Shown: positions 27,126-36,029 of the stretch, one piece after another | Position numbering within the stretch: position 1 is the first letter of the stretch | Layout of the letters: the number at the start of each line of letters is the position of its first letter | NCBI RefSeq assembly: GCF_014644415.1 | Contig: NZ_BMKQ01000001.1 | Coordinates: forward strand, 186,001 to 250,000 | Reading direction: 5' to 3' | DNA length: 64,000 nucleotides | Source: Marmoricola endophyticus | Lineage (GTDB): Bacteria; Actinomycetota; Actinomycetes; Propionibacteriales; Nocardioidaceae | Position numbers and translations under genes: made by a program | The notes under the pieces: model-generated | Told to the model about the DNA's origin: nothing | Seen by the model: the letters and a program-made list of their open reading frames with translations, nothing else | Databases searched by the model: none

Positions 27126-29813
27126 GTGCCTGCCGACACCGCTCCTCGCCTGCTCCTGCTCGACGGTCACTCCCTGGCCTACCGCGCGTTCTACGCGCTG
27201 CGCGAGGTCGAGATGTCGACCACGACGGGGCAGCCGACCAACGCGGTCTACGGCTTCACCTCGATGCTGATCAACGTGCTGCGCGACGAGGCGCCGACCC
27301 ACGTCGCGGTGGCCTTCGACAAGTCGCGCCAGACCTTCCGCGCCGAGCAGTACGCCGAGTACAAGGCCGGTCGCGCGGAGACCCCCGAGGACTTCCGCGG
27401 CCAGGTCTCGCTGATCAAGGAGGTGCTCGACGCGCTGCGGATCCCGCACCTGGACAAGGACGGCTTCGAGGCCGACGACATCATCGGCACCCTCGCCACG
27501 CAGGCGAAGGCGGAGGGCTTCGAGGTGCTCGTCCTCTCGGGGGACCGCGACGCGCTCCAGCTGGTCTCCGACACCACGACGCTGATCTACCCGATGCGCG
27601 GTGTGTCGGAGATGAAGCGCTGGACGCCGGCCGCCGTCGAGGAGAAGTACGCCGTCCCGCCCCACCGCTACCCCGAGATCGCCGCGCTCGTGGGGGAGAC
27701 CTCCGACAACCTGCCCGGCGTGCCCGGGGTCGGTCAGGGCTACGCCGCGAAGTGGATCAACGCCTACGACGGACTCGACAACGTCATCAACCACGCCGAC
27801 GAGATCACCGGCAAGAAGGGCGAGGCGCTGCGCGAGCACCTCGGCGACGTGATCCGCAACCGCCAGCTCAACGCGCTCGTCACCGACCTGGCGCTGCCGA
27901 TGGCGCCCGCCGACCTCGCGCGGCAGCCGTGGGACCGCCAGGAGGTGCACACCCTCTTCGACGGCCTGGAGTTCCGGGTCCTGCGCGAGCGGCTCTTCGA
28001 CTCCCTCGAGTCCGAGGAGGAGGTCGACGAGTCCGGGTTCGAGCTGACCGGGACCCACCTCGAGGCCGGCAGCGTCGGGGCCTGGCTCGGCGAGCACGCC
28101 TCCGACGGGAGCCGGGTCGGCGTGCAGGTCGAGGGCAGCTGGGGCTCGGGCACCGGCGAGATCACCGGCCTCGCGCTGGCCACGGGTACGGGTGAGGCGG
28201 CCTGGCTCGACCCGGCCGAGGTCGACCCCGACGACGACGCGGCGCTGCTGGCCTGGCTGGCCGACCCGGAGCAGCCGAAGGTGCTGCACGACGCCAAGGG
28301 CCCGATGCTCGCCCTCGGGGCGCGTGGCTGGCCGCTGGACGGGCTCGAGCGCGACACGGCGCTCTCGGCGTACCTCGCCCGGCCGGACCAGCGCTCGTAC
28401 GACCTCGCCGACCTGACGGTGCGCTACCTCAAGCGTGAGCTGCGCACCGGCGCCGCGGTCGACGACGGCGACCAGCTCTCGCTGGAGGGCATCGACGACG
28501 ACCAGGCGGGGGAGACGGCGATGCTGGCCGCCCGCGCGGTGCTGGACCTCGCCGAGGCTCTCGACGCCGAGCTGGACGAGCGGGGCGGCACCAGCCTGCT
28601 CGGCGACGTCGAGCTCCCCCTGGTCCACGTCCTCGCGCAGATGGAGCGCACCGGGATCGCGGTCGACACCGACCAGCTCGAGGGTCTGGAGCAGGAGTTC
28701 GCCGGCGGCGTCCGGGCGGCCGCGGAGGACGCGTACGCCGTCATCGGCAAGGAGATCAACCTCGGCTCGCCCAAGCAGCTGCAGACGGTGCTGTTCGACG
28801 AGCTCGGGATGCCGAAGACCAAGCGGACGAAGACCGGCTACACCACCGACGCCGACGCGTTGCAGGGCCTGTTCGAGAAGACCGAGCACCCGTTCCTGGC
28901 CCACCTCCTGCGCCACCGCGACGTGATCCGGCTGCAGCAGACCGTGCAGGGTCTGCTCAAGACGGTGCAGCCCGACGGCCGCATCCACACGACGTTCAAC
29001 CAGATGATCGCGGCGACCGGGCGTCTGTCGAGCACCGACCCCAACCTGCAGAACATCCCGATCCGCACCGAGGAGGGCCGCCGGATCCGCGAGGGCTTCG
29101 TCGTGGGGAAGGGCTGGTCGACGCTCTTCACCGCCGACTACAGCCAGATCGAGATGCGGATCATGGCGGACCTCTCGGAGGACGAGGCGCTGATCGACGC
29201 GTTCCGCTCCGGCCGCGACTTCCACTCGGTCACCGCCTCTCGGGTCTTCCGGGTCGACGCCGCGGAGGTGTCGACCGAGCAGCGGGCCAAGATCAAGGCG
29301 ATGAACTACGGCCTGGCCTACGGCCTGTCCGCGTACGGGCTGTCGGCGCAGCTGCGGATCTCCACCAGCGAGGCCCGCGAGCTGATGGACGAGTACTTCG
29401 AGACCTTCGGTGGGGTGCGCGACTACCTCGCCGGCGTCGTCGAGGAGGCCCGTCGCACCGGCTACACCGAGACCATCATGGGGCGACGCCGCTACCTGCC
29501 CGACCTGGGCAGCGACAACCGGCAGCGACGCGACATGGCCGAGCGGATGGCGCTCAACGCTCCGATCCAGGGCTCGGCCGCCGACATCATCAAGGTCGCC
29601 ATGCTCGGGGTCGACCGGGCGCTGCGCGAGTCCTCGCTGACCTCGCGGATGCTGCTGCAGGTCCACGACGAGCTGGTCTTCGAGATGGCCGCCGGCGAGG
29701 AGGAGCAGCTCGAGGCGCTGGTGCGAGAGCAGATGGCCTCGGCCGCCGAGCTGGCCGTGCCGCTGGACGTCTCGGTCGGCACCGGCCACAGCTGGCACGA
29801 GGCGGCGCACTAG
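27126..29813 (+). CDS. polA: DNA polymerase I
   Basis: An 895-residue polymerase used in Okazaki fragment processing and repair. Residues 5-300 are the 5'-3' exonuclease (LLLDGHSLAYRAFYAL, SGDRDALQL). The middle domain (about 320-500) keeps the proofreading fold, but the Exo I Asp-x-Glu is replaced by VQVEG, so 3'-5' proofreading is probably lost. The polymerase domain has motif A DYSQIE with Asp671, motif B with Tyr728 in KAMNYGLAYG, and motif C VHDEL with Asp848. Tyr at 728, where E. coli has Phe762, is typical of actinobacteria and is known to relax discrimination against dideoxynucleotides. The GTG start fits a leaderless promoter. Confidence 0.96.
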   Translation: MPADTAPRLLLLDGHSLAYRAFYALREVEMSTTTGQPTNAVYGFTSMLINVLRDEAPTHVAVAFDKSRQTFRAEQYAEYKAGRAETPEDFRGQVSLIKEVLDALRIPHLDKDGFEADDIIGTLATQAKAEGFEVLVLSGDRDALQLVSDTTTLIYPMRGVSEMKRWTPAAVEEKYAVPPHRYPEIAALVGETSDNLPGVPGVGQGYAAKWINAYDGLDNVINHADEITGKKGEALREHLGDVIRNRQLNALVTDLALPMAPADLARQPWDRQEVHTLFDGLEFRVLRERLFDSLESEEEVDESGFELTGTHLEAGSVGAWLGEHASDGSRVGVQVEGSWGSGTGEITGLALATGTGEAAWLDPAEVDPDDDAALLAWLADPEQPKVLHDAKGPMLALGARGWPLDGLERDTALSAYLARPDQRSYDLADLTVRYLKRELRTGAAVDDGDQLSLEGIDDDQAGETAMLAARAVLDLAEALDAELDERGGTSLLGDVELPLVHVLAQMERTGIAVDTDQLEGLEQEFAGGVRAAAEDAYAVIGKEINLGSPKQLQTVLFDELGMPKTKRTKTGYTTDADALQGLFEKTEHPFLAHLLRHRDVIRLQQTVQGLLKTVQPDGRIHTTFNQMIAATGRLSSTDPNLQNIPIRTEEGRRIREGFVVGKGWSTLFTADYSQIEMRIMADLSEDEALIDAFRSGRDFHSVTASRVFRVDAAEVSTEQRAKIKAMNYGLAYGLSAYGLSAQLRISTSEARELMDEYFETFGGVRDYLAGVVEEARRTGYTETIMGRRRYLPDLGSDNRQRRDMAERMALNAPIQGSAADIIKVAMLGVDRALRESSLTSRMLLQVHDELVFEMAAGEEEQLEALVREQMASAAELAVPLDVSVGTGHSWHEAAH

Positions 29814-29848
29814 CAAGCAACGCGCACTCGGTGATCGTCGTCGAGACT

Positions 29849-29865
29849 CCGCCGATGGTCGGCGG
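29849..29865. terminator. small hairpin between convergent polA and flippase genes
   Basis: Arms CCGCCGA (29849-29855) and TCGGCGG (29859-29865) form 7 pairs with loop TGG, ending directly beside the flippase stop codon at 29866. It is short, so terminator activity is uncertain. Confidence 0.35.
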
Positions 29866-31107
29866 CTAGCGGATCGCCCGGGAGACGGTCGCACGCAGGC
29901 TCAGGCCCAGCAGGAGGACCACCAGCACCGCGTCCACGACGCTGACCACGCCGACCAGTCCGACCACCGAGTCGGCCAGCGGGGCGAGTGCGAGCAGCAC
30001 GACGAGTCCGGCCCACAGCAGCACGACCGTCCAGCGCGACTGGCGCGCCACGACGCCGTACACCAGGAGCTGCAGCGTGGAGGCGAGCGTGCCGAGCAGG
30101 GCCCAGCGCCACAGCTCCGGGCCGACGGCGGCGTACGCCGAGCCGCCGACGAAGTCGACCGCGAGCCCCTGCAACAGCCAGGTACCGAGCACCACGAGGG
30201 CTCCGACCAGCACGACCGTGCCGGTGCTGAGCAGCAGCGCACGCCGTCGCCGTGGGTCGCTGGCCATCGCGGGGAAGGCCAGGACGACGACGAACTGGGG
30301 AAGGAAGAGCACCGCCTTCACCAGGATCAGTCCGGCGGCGTAGAGGCCGGCGTCGCGCGGCTCGAGCACGTTGCGCGCGACGACGATGTCCACGTTGGTG
30401 AGCGCGAAGAAGGCGAGCAGCGCGTGCGAGTTGTGCAGGGCCTCGGACAGGGTGCGCCGCAGGCCGTGCCCGGCGGCGTGCGCGAGCGACGCGTCGGCAC
30501 CTCGGTGGTCGCGCACGTGCCAGGAGCCCACGGCGACGGCAGCGACGAACCCGAGGGTGACCGCGAGCACCGCGACCGTCTCGGTGGGTCGCCAGACCAG
30601 CAGCACCACGCCGAGGACGAGCCGGGGCACGCCGCTGGCGAGGTAGACCGCGGCCAGCGCTCGCCAGCGACGCTCGCCCTGGAGGACACCGGCCTGTCCG
30701 CCCATCACGGTGATCGGCACGGCGCACACGCCGATCAGCGCCGCGGTGGGCAGACTCCCCAGGCGCAGGGCACGGTCCAGCACCGGGGAGAGCAGCAGCA
30801 GCACGCCGCCCAGCACGAGCGCCGACCGGTGGGTGAGCCGCAGGACCGTGGGCGCGACCAGGGCGGCGTCCGCGGGAGCCGCGGAGATCCGTCGGGCCGC
30901 GGTCGCCTGGAGGCCGAGCTGTGCGACGCCGACCACCAGCAGCACCCCGAGGACCGCGCTGAACGCGCCGTACGCCTGGGGGCCGAGGAGCCGGGCGGCG
31001 ACCAGCGTGAACGCGTACGTCGAGATGTTCATGACGCCCATGGCGACGGCGATGGCCGCGCCGCCGGTGCTGCGTGGCGAGCCGACGTGCGTACGGGTCA
31101 AGGGCAT
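29866..31107 (-). CDS. polysaccharide flippase / MATE-like membrane protein
   Basis: A 413-residue protein with about twelve membrane helices resembling the oligosaccharide flippase (MOP/Wzx) superfamily: ARLLGPQAYGAFSAVLGV near residue 40 and VDIVVARNVLEPRDAGLYAAG near 235 are typical. It could move a lipid-linked sugar across the membrane, but no glycosyltransferase genes are nearby, so substrate and pathway are unknown. The ATG at 31105-31107 lies 7 bases after a TAGGCT box, implying a leaderless message; an upstream in-frame ATG at 31138-31140 would place that promoter inside the gene. Confidence 0.83.
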   Translation of the reverse strand: MPLTRTHVGSPRSTGGAAIAVAMGVMNISTYAFTLVAARLLGPQAYGAFSAVLGVLLVVGVAQLGLQATAARRISAAPADAALVAPTVLRLTHRSALVLGGVLLLLSPVLDRALRLGSLPTAALIGVCAVPITVMGGQAGVLQGERRWRALAAVYLASGVPRLVLGVVLLVWRPTETVAVLAVTLGFVAAVAVGSWHVRDHRGADASLAHAAGHGLRRTLSEALHNSHALLAFFALTNVDIVVARNVLEPRDAGLYAAGLILVKAVLFLPQFVVVLAFPAMASDPRRRRALLLSTGTVVLVGALVVLGTWLLQGLAVDFVGGSAYAAVGPELWRWALLGTLASTLQLLVYGVVARQSRWTVVLLWAGLVVLLALAPLADSVVGLVGVVSVVDAVLVVLLLGLSLRATVSRAIR

Positions 31108-31114
31108 CGGCTCG

Positions 31115-31120
31115 AGCCTA
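31115..31120 (-). promoter_or_regulatory. -10 box TAGGCT for the flippase gene (leaderless)
   Basis: On the minus strand CCTAGGCT carries TAGGCT, 7 bases before the ATG at 31107. It is the basis for the chosen start. Confidence 0.45.
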
Positions 31121-31305
31121 GGGGAGGCAAGAAGTCGCATTTGTACGGAAATGCTGAGGCGATAACGAGCAACATCACGACGAGTTACGGACTTTTGCCC
31201 ACGAGTGTCGCTCGCCACACATAGATTCCTCTCGGGCCTCGCTGGGAGGCCACGTCCCGGGAGCTCTCCCGGACGTCTGCCGTCTCGGGGGAAAGGCGCT
31301 CACGC

Positions 31306-31881
31306 ATGCGCACACACATCTTGGCGGGGGTGGTCCTGGCGCTCGCCGCCGGGCTCATCGTCGTCCTCAGCCGGGCTCTGGGGCTCGACCTCGACTCCGT
31401 CGCGCTCCTCGGCGGAGCGGTGGGCGCCGTCGTCGCCCTCGTGCCGGACCGGTCGGCCGGCGCTCGGCTGGTCGGCTTCGCCGCCGGCTTCCTCGCCGCC
31501 TGGGTCGGCTACATCCTGCGCGCTGCGGTGCTGCCCGACAGCGACGGTGGCCGCAGCGTCGCCGCCATGCTCACGGTGCTGATCTGCGTCGGGGTCGTGG
31601 TCCTCACGCGCGACCGTCTTCCGCTGTGGAGCCTCCTGCTCGGTGCCGGCACGTTCGCCGGCGCCTACGAGCTGACCTTCGCCGCGGCGCCGCCCGAGGT
31701 CGTCACCACCTCGCTGAGCACGGCCACCACCTTGGTGCTCACCGTCGCCGTCGGCTTCTTCGCCGCCGCCGTCGTCGGCGCGCACGAGGCCGTCGCCACC
31801 CCGCACACCCACCGCGCCGGCCACGGGGACGCCCCGGCCGACGAGCCCAGCCGTACCGACCTCATGGGAGCCGAGCAGTGA
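31306..31881 (+). CDS. small multi-pass membrane protein of unknown function
   Basis: A 191-residue protein with about six hydrophobic segments (near 4-24, 31-46, 55-73, 86-100, 106-126 and 136-160) and a polar His/Asp-rich tail. I recognise no family. Its stop overlaps the start of the next gene by 4 bases (GTGA), so it is translated together with the heptad-repeat envelope protein and probably works with it. The ATG at 31306 follows GGGGAAAGG at 14 bases, so the ribosome site is loose. Confidence 0.72.
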   Translation: MRTHILAGVVLALAAGLIVVLSRALGLDLDSVALLGGAVGAVVALVPDRSAGARLVGFAAGFLAAWVGYILRAAVLPDSDGGRSVAAMLTVLICVGVVVLTRDRLPLWSLLLGAGTFAGAYELTFAAAPPEVVTTSLSTATTLVLTVAVGFFAAAVVGAHEAVATPHTHRAGHGDAPADEPSRTDLMGAEQ

Positions 31882-34286
31882 GTCCCTCCGTCCGCACCAA
31901 GCCCCGACTCCTCGTCCGCGGGGGTGCGCTGCTCGGCAGCGCAGTCGTCGTCGCGATGGTCACCGGTCCGACCGCGTACGCCGCCTCCGGCTCCGGCGGC
32001 GGCGTCGACGTCGTCAACACCGAGACCGTGCAGGTCTACATGGACGCCGATGCCCACCCGACGAGCAAGCGGGTCTACGAGCAGCTCGGCCTCACCGGCG
32101 ACGGGAAGGTCGACCTGCGCAACCCGATCGCGACCAGGGGCCTGCGCAACCTCGACGGCTTCAGCAGCGTCGACGTCAAGCGCGGCGACCAGGTGGTCGA
32201 CACCACGGTCCACGGCGAGAAGAGCTACCGCACCGTCTCCGACTACACCGGCAAGCTGCCGCTGGGCGTCGAGGTGGAGTACACCCTCGACGGCAAGCGG
32301 GTCCAGCCCGGCGACGTGGTGGGCAAGTCCGGCGAGCTCACGGTGACCTACACGGTCACCAACCGCACCGCCGAGTCGCAGCAGGTGACCTGGAAGGACG
32401 GTGACGGCAACGACCGGACCACCACCGAGGACGTCGTGGTCCCGATGGTCGGGACCCTGACGACCACCGTGCCGAACCGGTTCCGGGACGTCTCCTCGAA
32501 GGAGGCGAACATGGCCGGCGACGGCAAGGGCGGTACGACGCTGTCGTACACCATGACGCTGTTCCCGCCGATCGGTGCGCCGAGCGCGACCTTCGGCTAC
32601 ACCGCGAAGATCACCGACGGTGTGATCCCGCCGGCCGAGATCAACGCGCTGCCGGTCGACCCGCTGGAGTCCCCGACCTTCTCCAAGGCAGCCGAGTCCT
32701 ACCAGGGCGGTGCCGCCTCGGGCCGCGAGCTCACCGAGGGCGCCTCGACGATCGACGCCAACCTGCTCAAGCTGCGCGACGGCGCGAACGAGCTGCTCGG
32801 CGGCATCGTGCAGCTGCGTGACGGCTCGACGGAGCTCTCGGACGGCCTGGGCGGCAAGCTGGCTCCGGGTGGGAAGCAGCTCTCCGCCGGTCAGAACGTG
32901 CTCACGGCGGGCCTGTTCAAGCTGGTGCGCGGCAACGAGGACCTCAACGACGGCACGGGGCAGGCGTTGGCGGGAGGCAAGAAGCTCTCGGGCGGCCTCC
33001 GTCGGATCAGCGGCGGGCTGGACCAGCTGCACAGCCAGCTGACCAGCCCGGAGTCGCGCGGCGGGATGGCACAGATCCGCGAGGGCATCGTCAAGCTGCA
33101 GGGAGGCGTCGGCGACCCCGACGCACCGGCCAACGACAAGACCCTGATCGGCGGGCTCAAGCTCCTCACCAGCACCGATCCGCAGAAGCCGGGTCTGCCG
33201 GTCGCGAAGGCCGGGGCGACCCAGCTCAAGGGCGGACTCGTCCAGCTCAAGGGCAACGGCGACCCGACCGACACGGTCAACGGCGGCATCTCGGCGATCC
33301 AGAAGGGCATCGCCGGAGCGAAGGTGAGCATCGATGACAAGACCGCAGACGGGGCAGCGGCCGACAAGCTCGTCGGGGGGCTGACCGGGGTCAAGAACGG
33401 CTACTGCCCGCTGCTTCCGGCTCCGGCCCAGCCCGGGTGCAACGACTCCTTGCAGCAGCTGATCGACGGTGCCAGCCAGTCCAAGGCAGAGCTGAAGGCG
33501 CTCTCTGCCGGGCTTGGCTCTGCCAGCACCGGGCTCTCCAGGGCCGTCGCCGGACTTGGGAGCGAGAGTGCTGACGGCACGCTGATCAACGGAGCCGCCA
33601 GGCTCGAGGCCGGCGTCGGCTCGGCCAGCGAGGGCGCGAGCAAGCTGCAGGCAGCCGCTTCCACGTTGATCGCGCCGGGGTTGCAGCAGCTGCTCGACGG
33701 CTACGACCAGCTCACCGGGAAGCTGGGCGAGGCCACGGCCGGGGTCGGGCTTCTCGACGACGGGGCGTCGACGGCGTCGACGGGCATGACGGCCCTGACC
33801 GACGGGATCGGCGACATCGACGCGGGCTCGGGCAAGATCCTCGCCGGCACGCGGAAGGCGTACGGCGGCTCGACCAAGCTCGAGGACGGCGCCGATGCCC
33901 TCTCCGCAGGCATCACCGCGGCGGCGGCGGGCTCGGACAAGCTCACGGCCGGTCTGCGCAAGGCAGCAACCTCTGCCCCGCAGCTGCCGGAGGGAGCGCA
34001 GAAGCTCTCGACCCAGGGATCGAAGAAGCTGATCGAGGCGGGTCGGGACACGACGAGGACGTACGCGCAGAACGTCGCCGTCATCGCGGCCAGCGCCGAG
34101 CGGGCGAACTCCCACTCGATGATCAACGGTGCTCCGGAGGACGCATCGAGCCTGTCGGCGTACAGCTTCAAGCTCGCCGGTGCCGACGGCGAGGGCAGCC
34201 GGAACCTGGTGCGCACCCTCGGCGGCGCGGCCGTGCTCGCCGCGAGCGGTGGCGTGCTGCTGCTGCGGCGCCGGTTCCTGGGCTGA
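31878..34286 (+). CDS. envelope protein with xxxLxxG heptad repeats
   Basis: An 802-residue exported protein. A signal peptide (residues 1-35, ending near TAYAAS) is followed by a beta-rich domain (about 40-275, including VEYTLDGKRVQPGD) and then a long helical region (about 285-740) built of degenerate seven-residue units with Leu and Gly at fixed places, for example LLKLRDGANELLGGIVQL. This is the xxxLxxG pattern seen in YhgE/Pip-like and type VII secretion-associated proteins. A single C-terminal helix with LLLRRRFLG anchors it in the membrane. It probably spans or organises the envelope; the precise role is unknown. It is co-translated with the small membrane protein before it. Confidence 0.82.
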   Translation: MSPSVRTKPRLLVRGGALLGSAVVVAMVTGPTAYAASGSGGGVDVVNTETVQVYMDADAHPTSKRVYEQLGLTGDGKVDLRNPIATRGLRNLDGFSSVDVKRGDQVVDTTVHGEKSYRTVSDYTGKLPLGVEVEYTLDGKRVQPGDVVGKSGELTVTYTVTNRTAESQQVTWKDGDGNDRTTTEDVVVPMVGTLTTTVPNRFRDVSSKEANMAGDGKGGTTLSYTMTLFPPIGAPSATFGYTAKITDGVIPPAEINALPVDPLESPTFSKAAESYQGGAASGRELTEGASTIDANLLKLRDGANELLGGIVQLRDGSTELSDGLGGKLAPGGKQLSAGQNVLTAGLFKLVRGNEDLNDGTGQALAGGKKLSGGLRRISGGLDQLHSQLTSPESRGGMAQIREGIVKLQGGVGDPDAPANDKTLIGGLKLLTSTDPQKPGLPVAKAGATQLKGGLVQLKGNGDPTDTVNGGISAIQKGIAGAKVSIDDKTADGAAADKLVGGLTGVKNGYCPLLPAPAQPGCNDSLQQLIDGASQSKAELKALSAGLGSASTGLSRAVAGLGSESADGTLINGAARLEAGVGSASEGASKLQAAASTLIAPGLQQLLDGYDQLTGKLGEATAGVGLLDDGASTASTGMTALTDGIGDIDAGSGKILAGTRKAYGGSTKLEDGADALSAGITAAAAGSDKLTAGLRKAATSAPQLPEGAQKLSTQGSKKLIEAGRDTTRTYAQNVAVIAASAERANSHSMINGAPEDASSLSAYSFKLAGADGEGSRNLVRTLGGAAVLAASGGVLLLRRRFLG

Positions 34287-34298
34287 GCAGCACGACGA

Positions 34299-34334
34299 CG
34301 CAGGGCACCGGCCGTACGCGGTCGGTGCCCTGCG
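34299..34334. terminator. bidirectional terminator between convergent genes
   Basis: Arms CGCAGGGCACCG (34299-34310) and CGGTGCCCTGCG (34323-34334) form 12 perfect pairs with a 12-base loop, between the stops at 34286 and 34340. Confidence 0.7.
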
Positions 34335-34339
34335 GCGCG

Positions 34340-35143
34340 TCAGCCCAGGTGCGCCACGTAGATCGCCGTGCCGGGGGTCAGCAGACCCCGCGTGCGCGAC
34401 CAGCCGCCCCACACCCGGTCGTGGTCCGCGGGCCACTCCGGCTCGGCGATGTCGTCGAGCACGAAGCCGGCGCCGGCGAGCGCGCGCACCCAGTCGCCGA
34501 TGGTCCGGTGGTGCTCGACGTAGGCGACCTCGCCGGTCTCCTCCGCCACCTCGACGTACGGAGTCCGGTCCCAGTACGACGAGTCGGCCGTCAGGCCGCC
34601 CTCCCCGGGGTCGTCGGGGAACATCCACCGCGTCGGGTGGGTGATCGAGAAGACCATCCGCCCGCCGGGCCGCAGCACGCGCGCCGCCTCGGTCACGATC
34701 ACCCGCTCCTCGGCGACGAACTGCAGTGCGCCGAAGGCCGAGAAGACGACGTCGAACGAGTCGGGCCGGAACGGGAGCCGGGTGCCGGTGGCCAGCACGG
34801 AGCGGACGGCACGGCCCGTCTCCTCGTCGATGCGCCGGCTGTGCTGGAGCTGCCGCGCGGACAGGTCCAGTCCCACGGGTCGACCGCCGTGCGCCAGGAC
34901 CCACCGCGAGCACTGGCCGGCTCCCGACCCGATCTCGAGGACGTCGCGACCGGTCACGTCGCCGAGCAGCCGCAGGTCGTCCTCGCGGGTGCCCTCGGGC
35001 CCCCACACGAAGCCGGCGTCGCCGAGGAACTCCCCGTGGGTGGACTGGTACTCGTCGGCGTAGCGGTCCCACTCTCCCCGGTTCGCCCGGTCGGTCTCGG
35101 TCTGGTCCACCGGCCGTCGGTCGGGTCGTACGGGGATGCTCAC
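34340..35143 (-). CDS. class I SAM-dependent methyltransferase
   Basis: A 267-residue methyltransferase with motif I VLEIGSGAGQCSRW (near residue 74), the acidic motif II end GLDLS (near 97) and FDVVFSAFGALQFV (near 135). It resembles UbiE/Mtf11-type enzymes acting on small molecules; the substrate is not predictable. The start is GTG at 35141-35143, which lies 7 bases after a TAGGGT box on the minus strand. It is divergent from the VOC gene with only 46 bases between. Confidence 0.85.
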   Translation of the reverse strand: MSIPVRPDRRPVDQTETDRANRGEWDRYADEYQSTHGEFLGDAGFVWGPEGTREDDLRLLGDVTGRDVLEIGSGAGQCSRWVLAHGGRPVGLDLSARQLQHSRRIDEETGRAVRSVLATGTRLPFRPDSFDVVFSAFGALQFVAEERVIVTEAARVLRPGGRMVFSITHPTRWMFPDDPGEGGLTADSSYWDRTPYVEVAEETGEVAYVEHHRTIGDWVRALAGAGFVLDDIAEPEWPADHDRVWGGWSRTRGLLTPGTAIYVAHLG

Positions 35144-35150
35144 GCCCGTG

Positions 35151-35156
35151 ACCCTA
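35151..35156 (-). promoter_or_regulatory. -10 box TAGGGT for the methyltransferase gene (leaderless)
   Basis: On the minus strand TCTAGGGT contains TAGGGT, 7 bases before GTG 35143. On the opposite strand CAGACT (35178-35183) stands 6 bases before the VOC gene ATG and may be a weaker box of the same kind. Confidence 0.45.
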
Positions 35157-35189
35157 GAACCTGTCGGTGGCGCCGAGCAGACTGACCGC

Positions 35190-36029
35190 ATGGAGCGCAC
35201 CTACCCCGCCGGGGTCACCTCGTGGATCGACCTGGAGCAGCCCGACGTCGACGCGGCCCAGGGCTTCTACTCCGCCCTGCTCGGGTGGCACTGGGAGGAG
35301 CGGATGCCGGAGGGCGCGCCGTACCGCTACGCGATCGCCTCGCTCGACGGCGCCGACGTGGCCGGGCTGGGCGGCCCCGGTGAGGGGGAGACCGGCGGCA
35401 CCGGTGGCACCGGCTGGCAGACCTACGTCGCCGTCGACGACGCCGAGGCGGTCGCGGCGGCCGTGACCGCGTCGGGCGGACGGGTGCTGCAGCCGCCCAC
35501 GGCCGCCGGCCCGGCCGGGACGGCCGTCGTCTGCGCCGATCCGGATGGTGTCGTCTTCCGGCTCTGGCAGGCCGGCCGGCGCCTCGGCGCCCAGGTCAGC
35601 AACGTGCCGGGGGCATGGAACTTCTCCCACCTGCACACCGACCACCCCGCGGTGGTGAGCGACTTCTACGCCCCGCTGCTCGGCTGGCGCGTCGTCGACC
35701 AGGGGTGGTCGACCGTGATCCGGGTCGACGGATACGGCGACCACCTCGCCGCCACCGTCGACCCCGGCATCCGCGAGCGCCAGGCGTCGGCGCCGGAGGG
35801 GTTCGCCGACGTGATCGGCGGTGTGCAGCCACTCGCCGAGGGCGAGCAGCCGCACTGGCACGTCGTCGTCACCGTCGAGGACCGCGACGACGCGGCGCAG
35901 CGCGCTCGCCAGCTGGGGGCCGAGGTGCTGCGCACGGACGACGAGGAGTGGACGCGCTCCGCGGTGATCCGTGACCCGCAGGGTGCCGTGCTCACGCTCA
36001 GCCAGTTCACCCCGCCCGACACGTGGTGA
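35190..36029 (+). CDS. two-domain VOC (glyoxalase-fold) protein
   Basis: A 279-residue protein made of two VOC domains (about 5-135 and 145-275). Each begins with a typical pattern, WIDLEQPDVDAAQGFYSALLGW and FSHLHTDHPAVVSDFYAPLLGW (each shown only in part of the domain). Similar proteins are annotated as glyoxalase/bleomycin-resistance-like, but the metal ligands needed for glyoxalase I activity cannot be confirmed. The ATG at 35190 starts the first domain; an earlier in-frame ATG lies inside the divergent gene. It overlaps the following kinase gene. Confidence 0.83.
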   Translation: MERTYPAGVTSWIDLEQPDVDAAQGFYSALLGWHWEERMPEGAPYRYAIASLDGADVAGLGGPGEGETGGTGGTGWQTYVAVDDAEAVAAAVTASGGRVLQPPTAAGPAGTAVVCADPDGVVFRLWQAGRRLGAQVSNVPGAWNFSHLHTDHPAVVSDFYAPLLGWRVVDQGWSTVIRVDGYGDHLAATVDPGIRERQASAPEGFADVIGGVQPLAEGEQPHWHVVVTVEDRDDAAQRARQLGAEVLRTDDEEWTRSAVIRDPQGAVLTLSQFTPPDTW

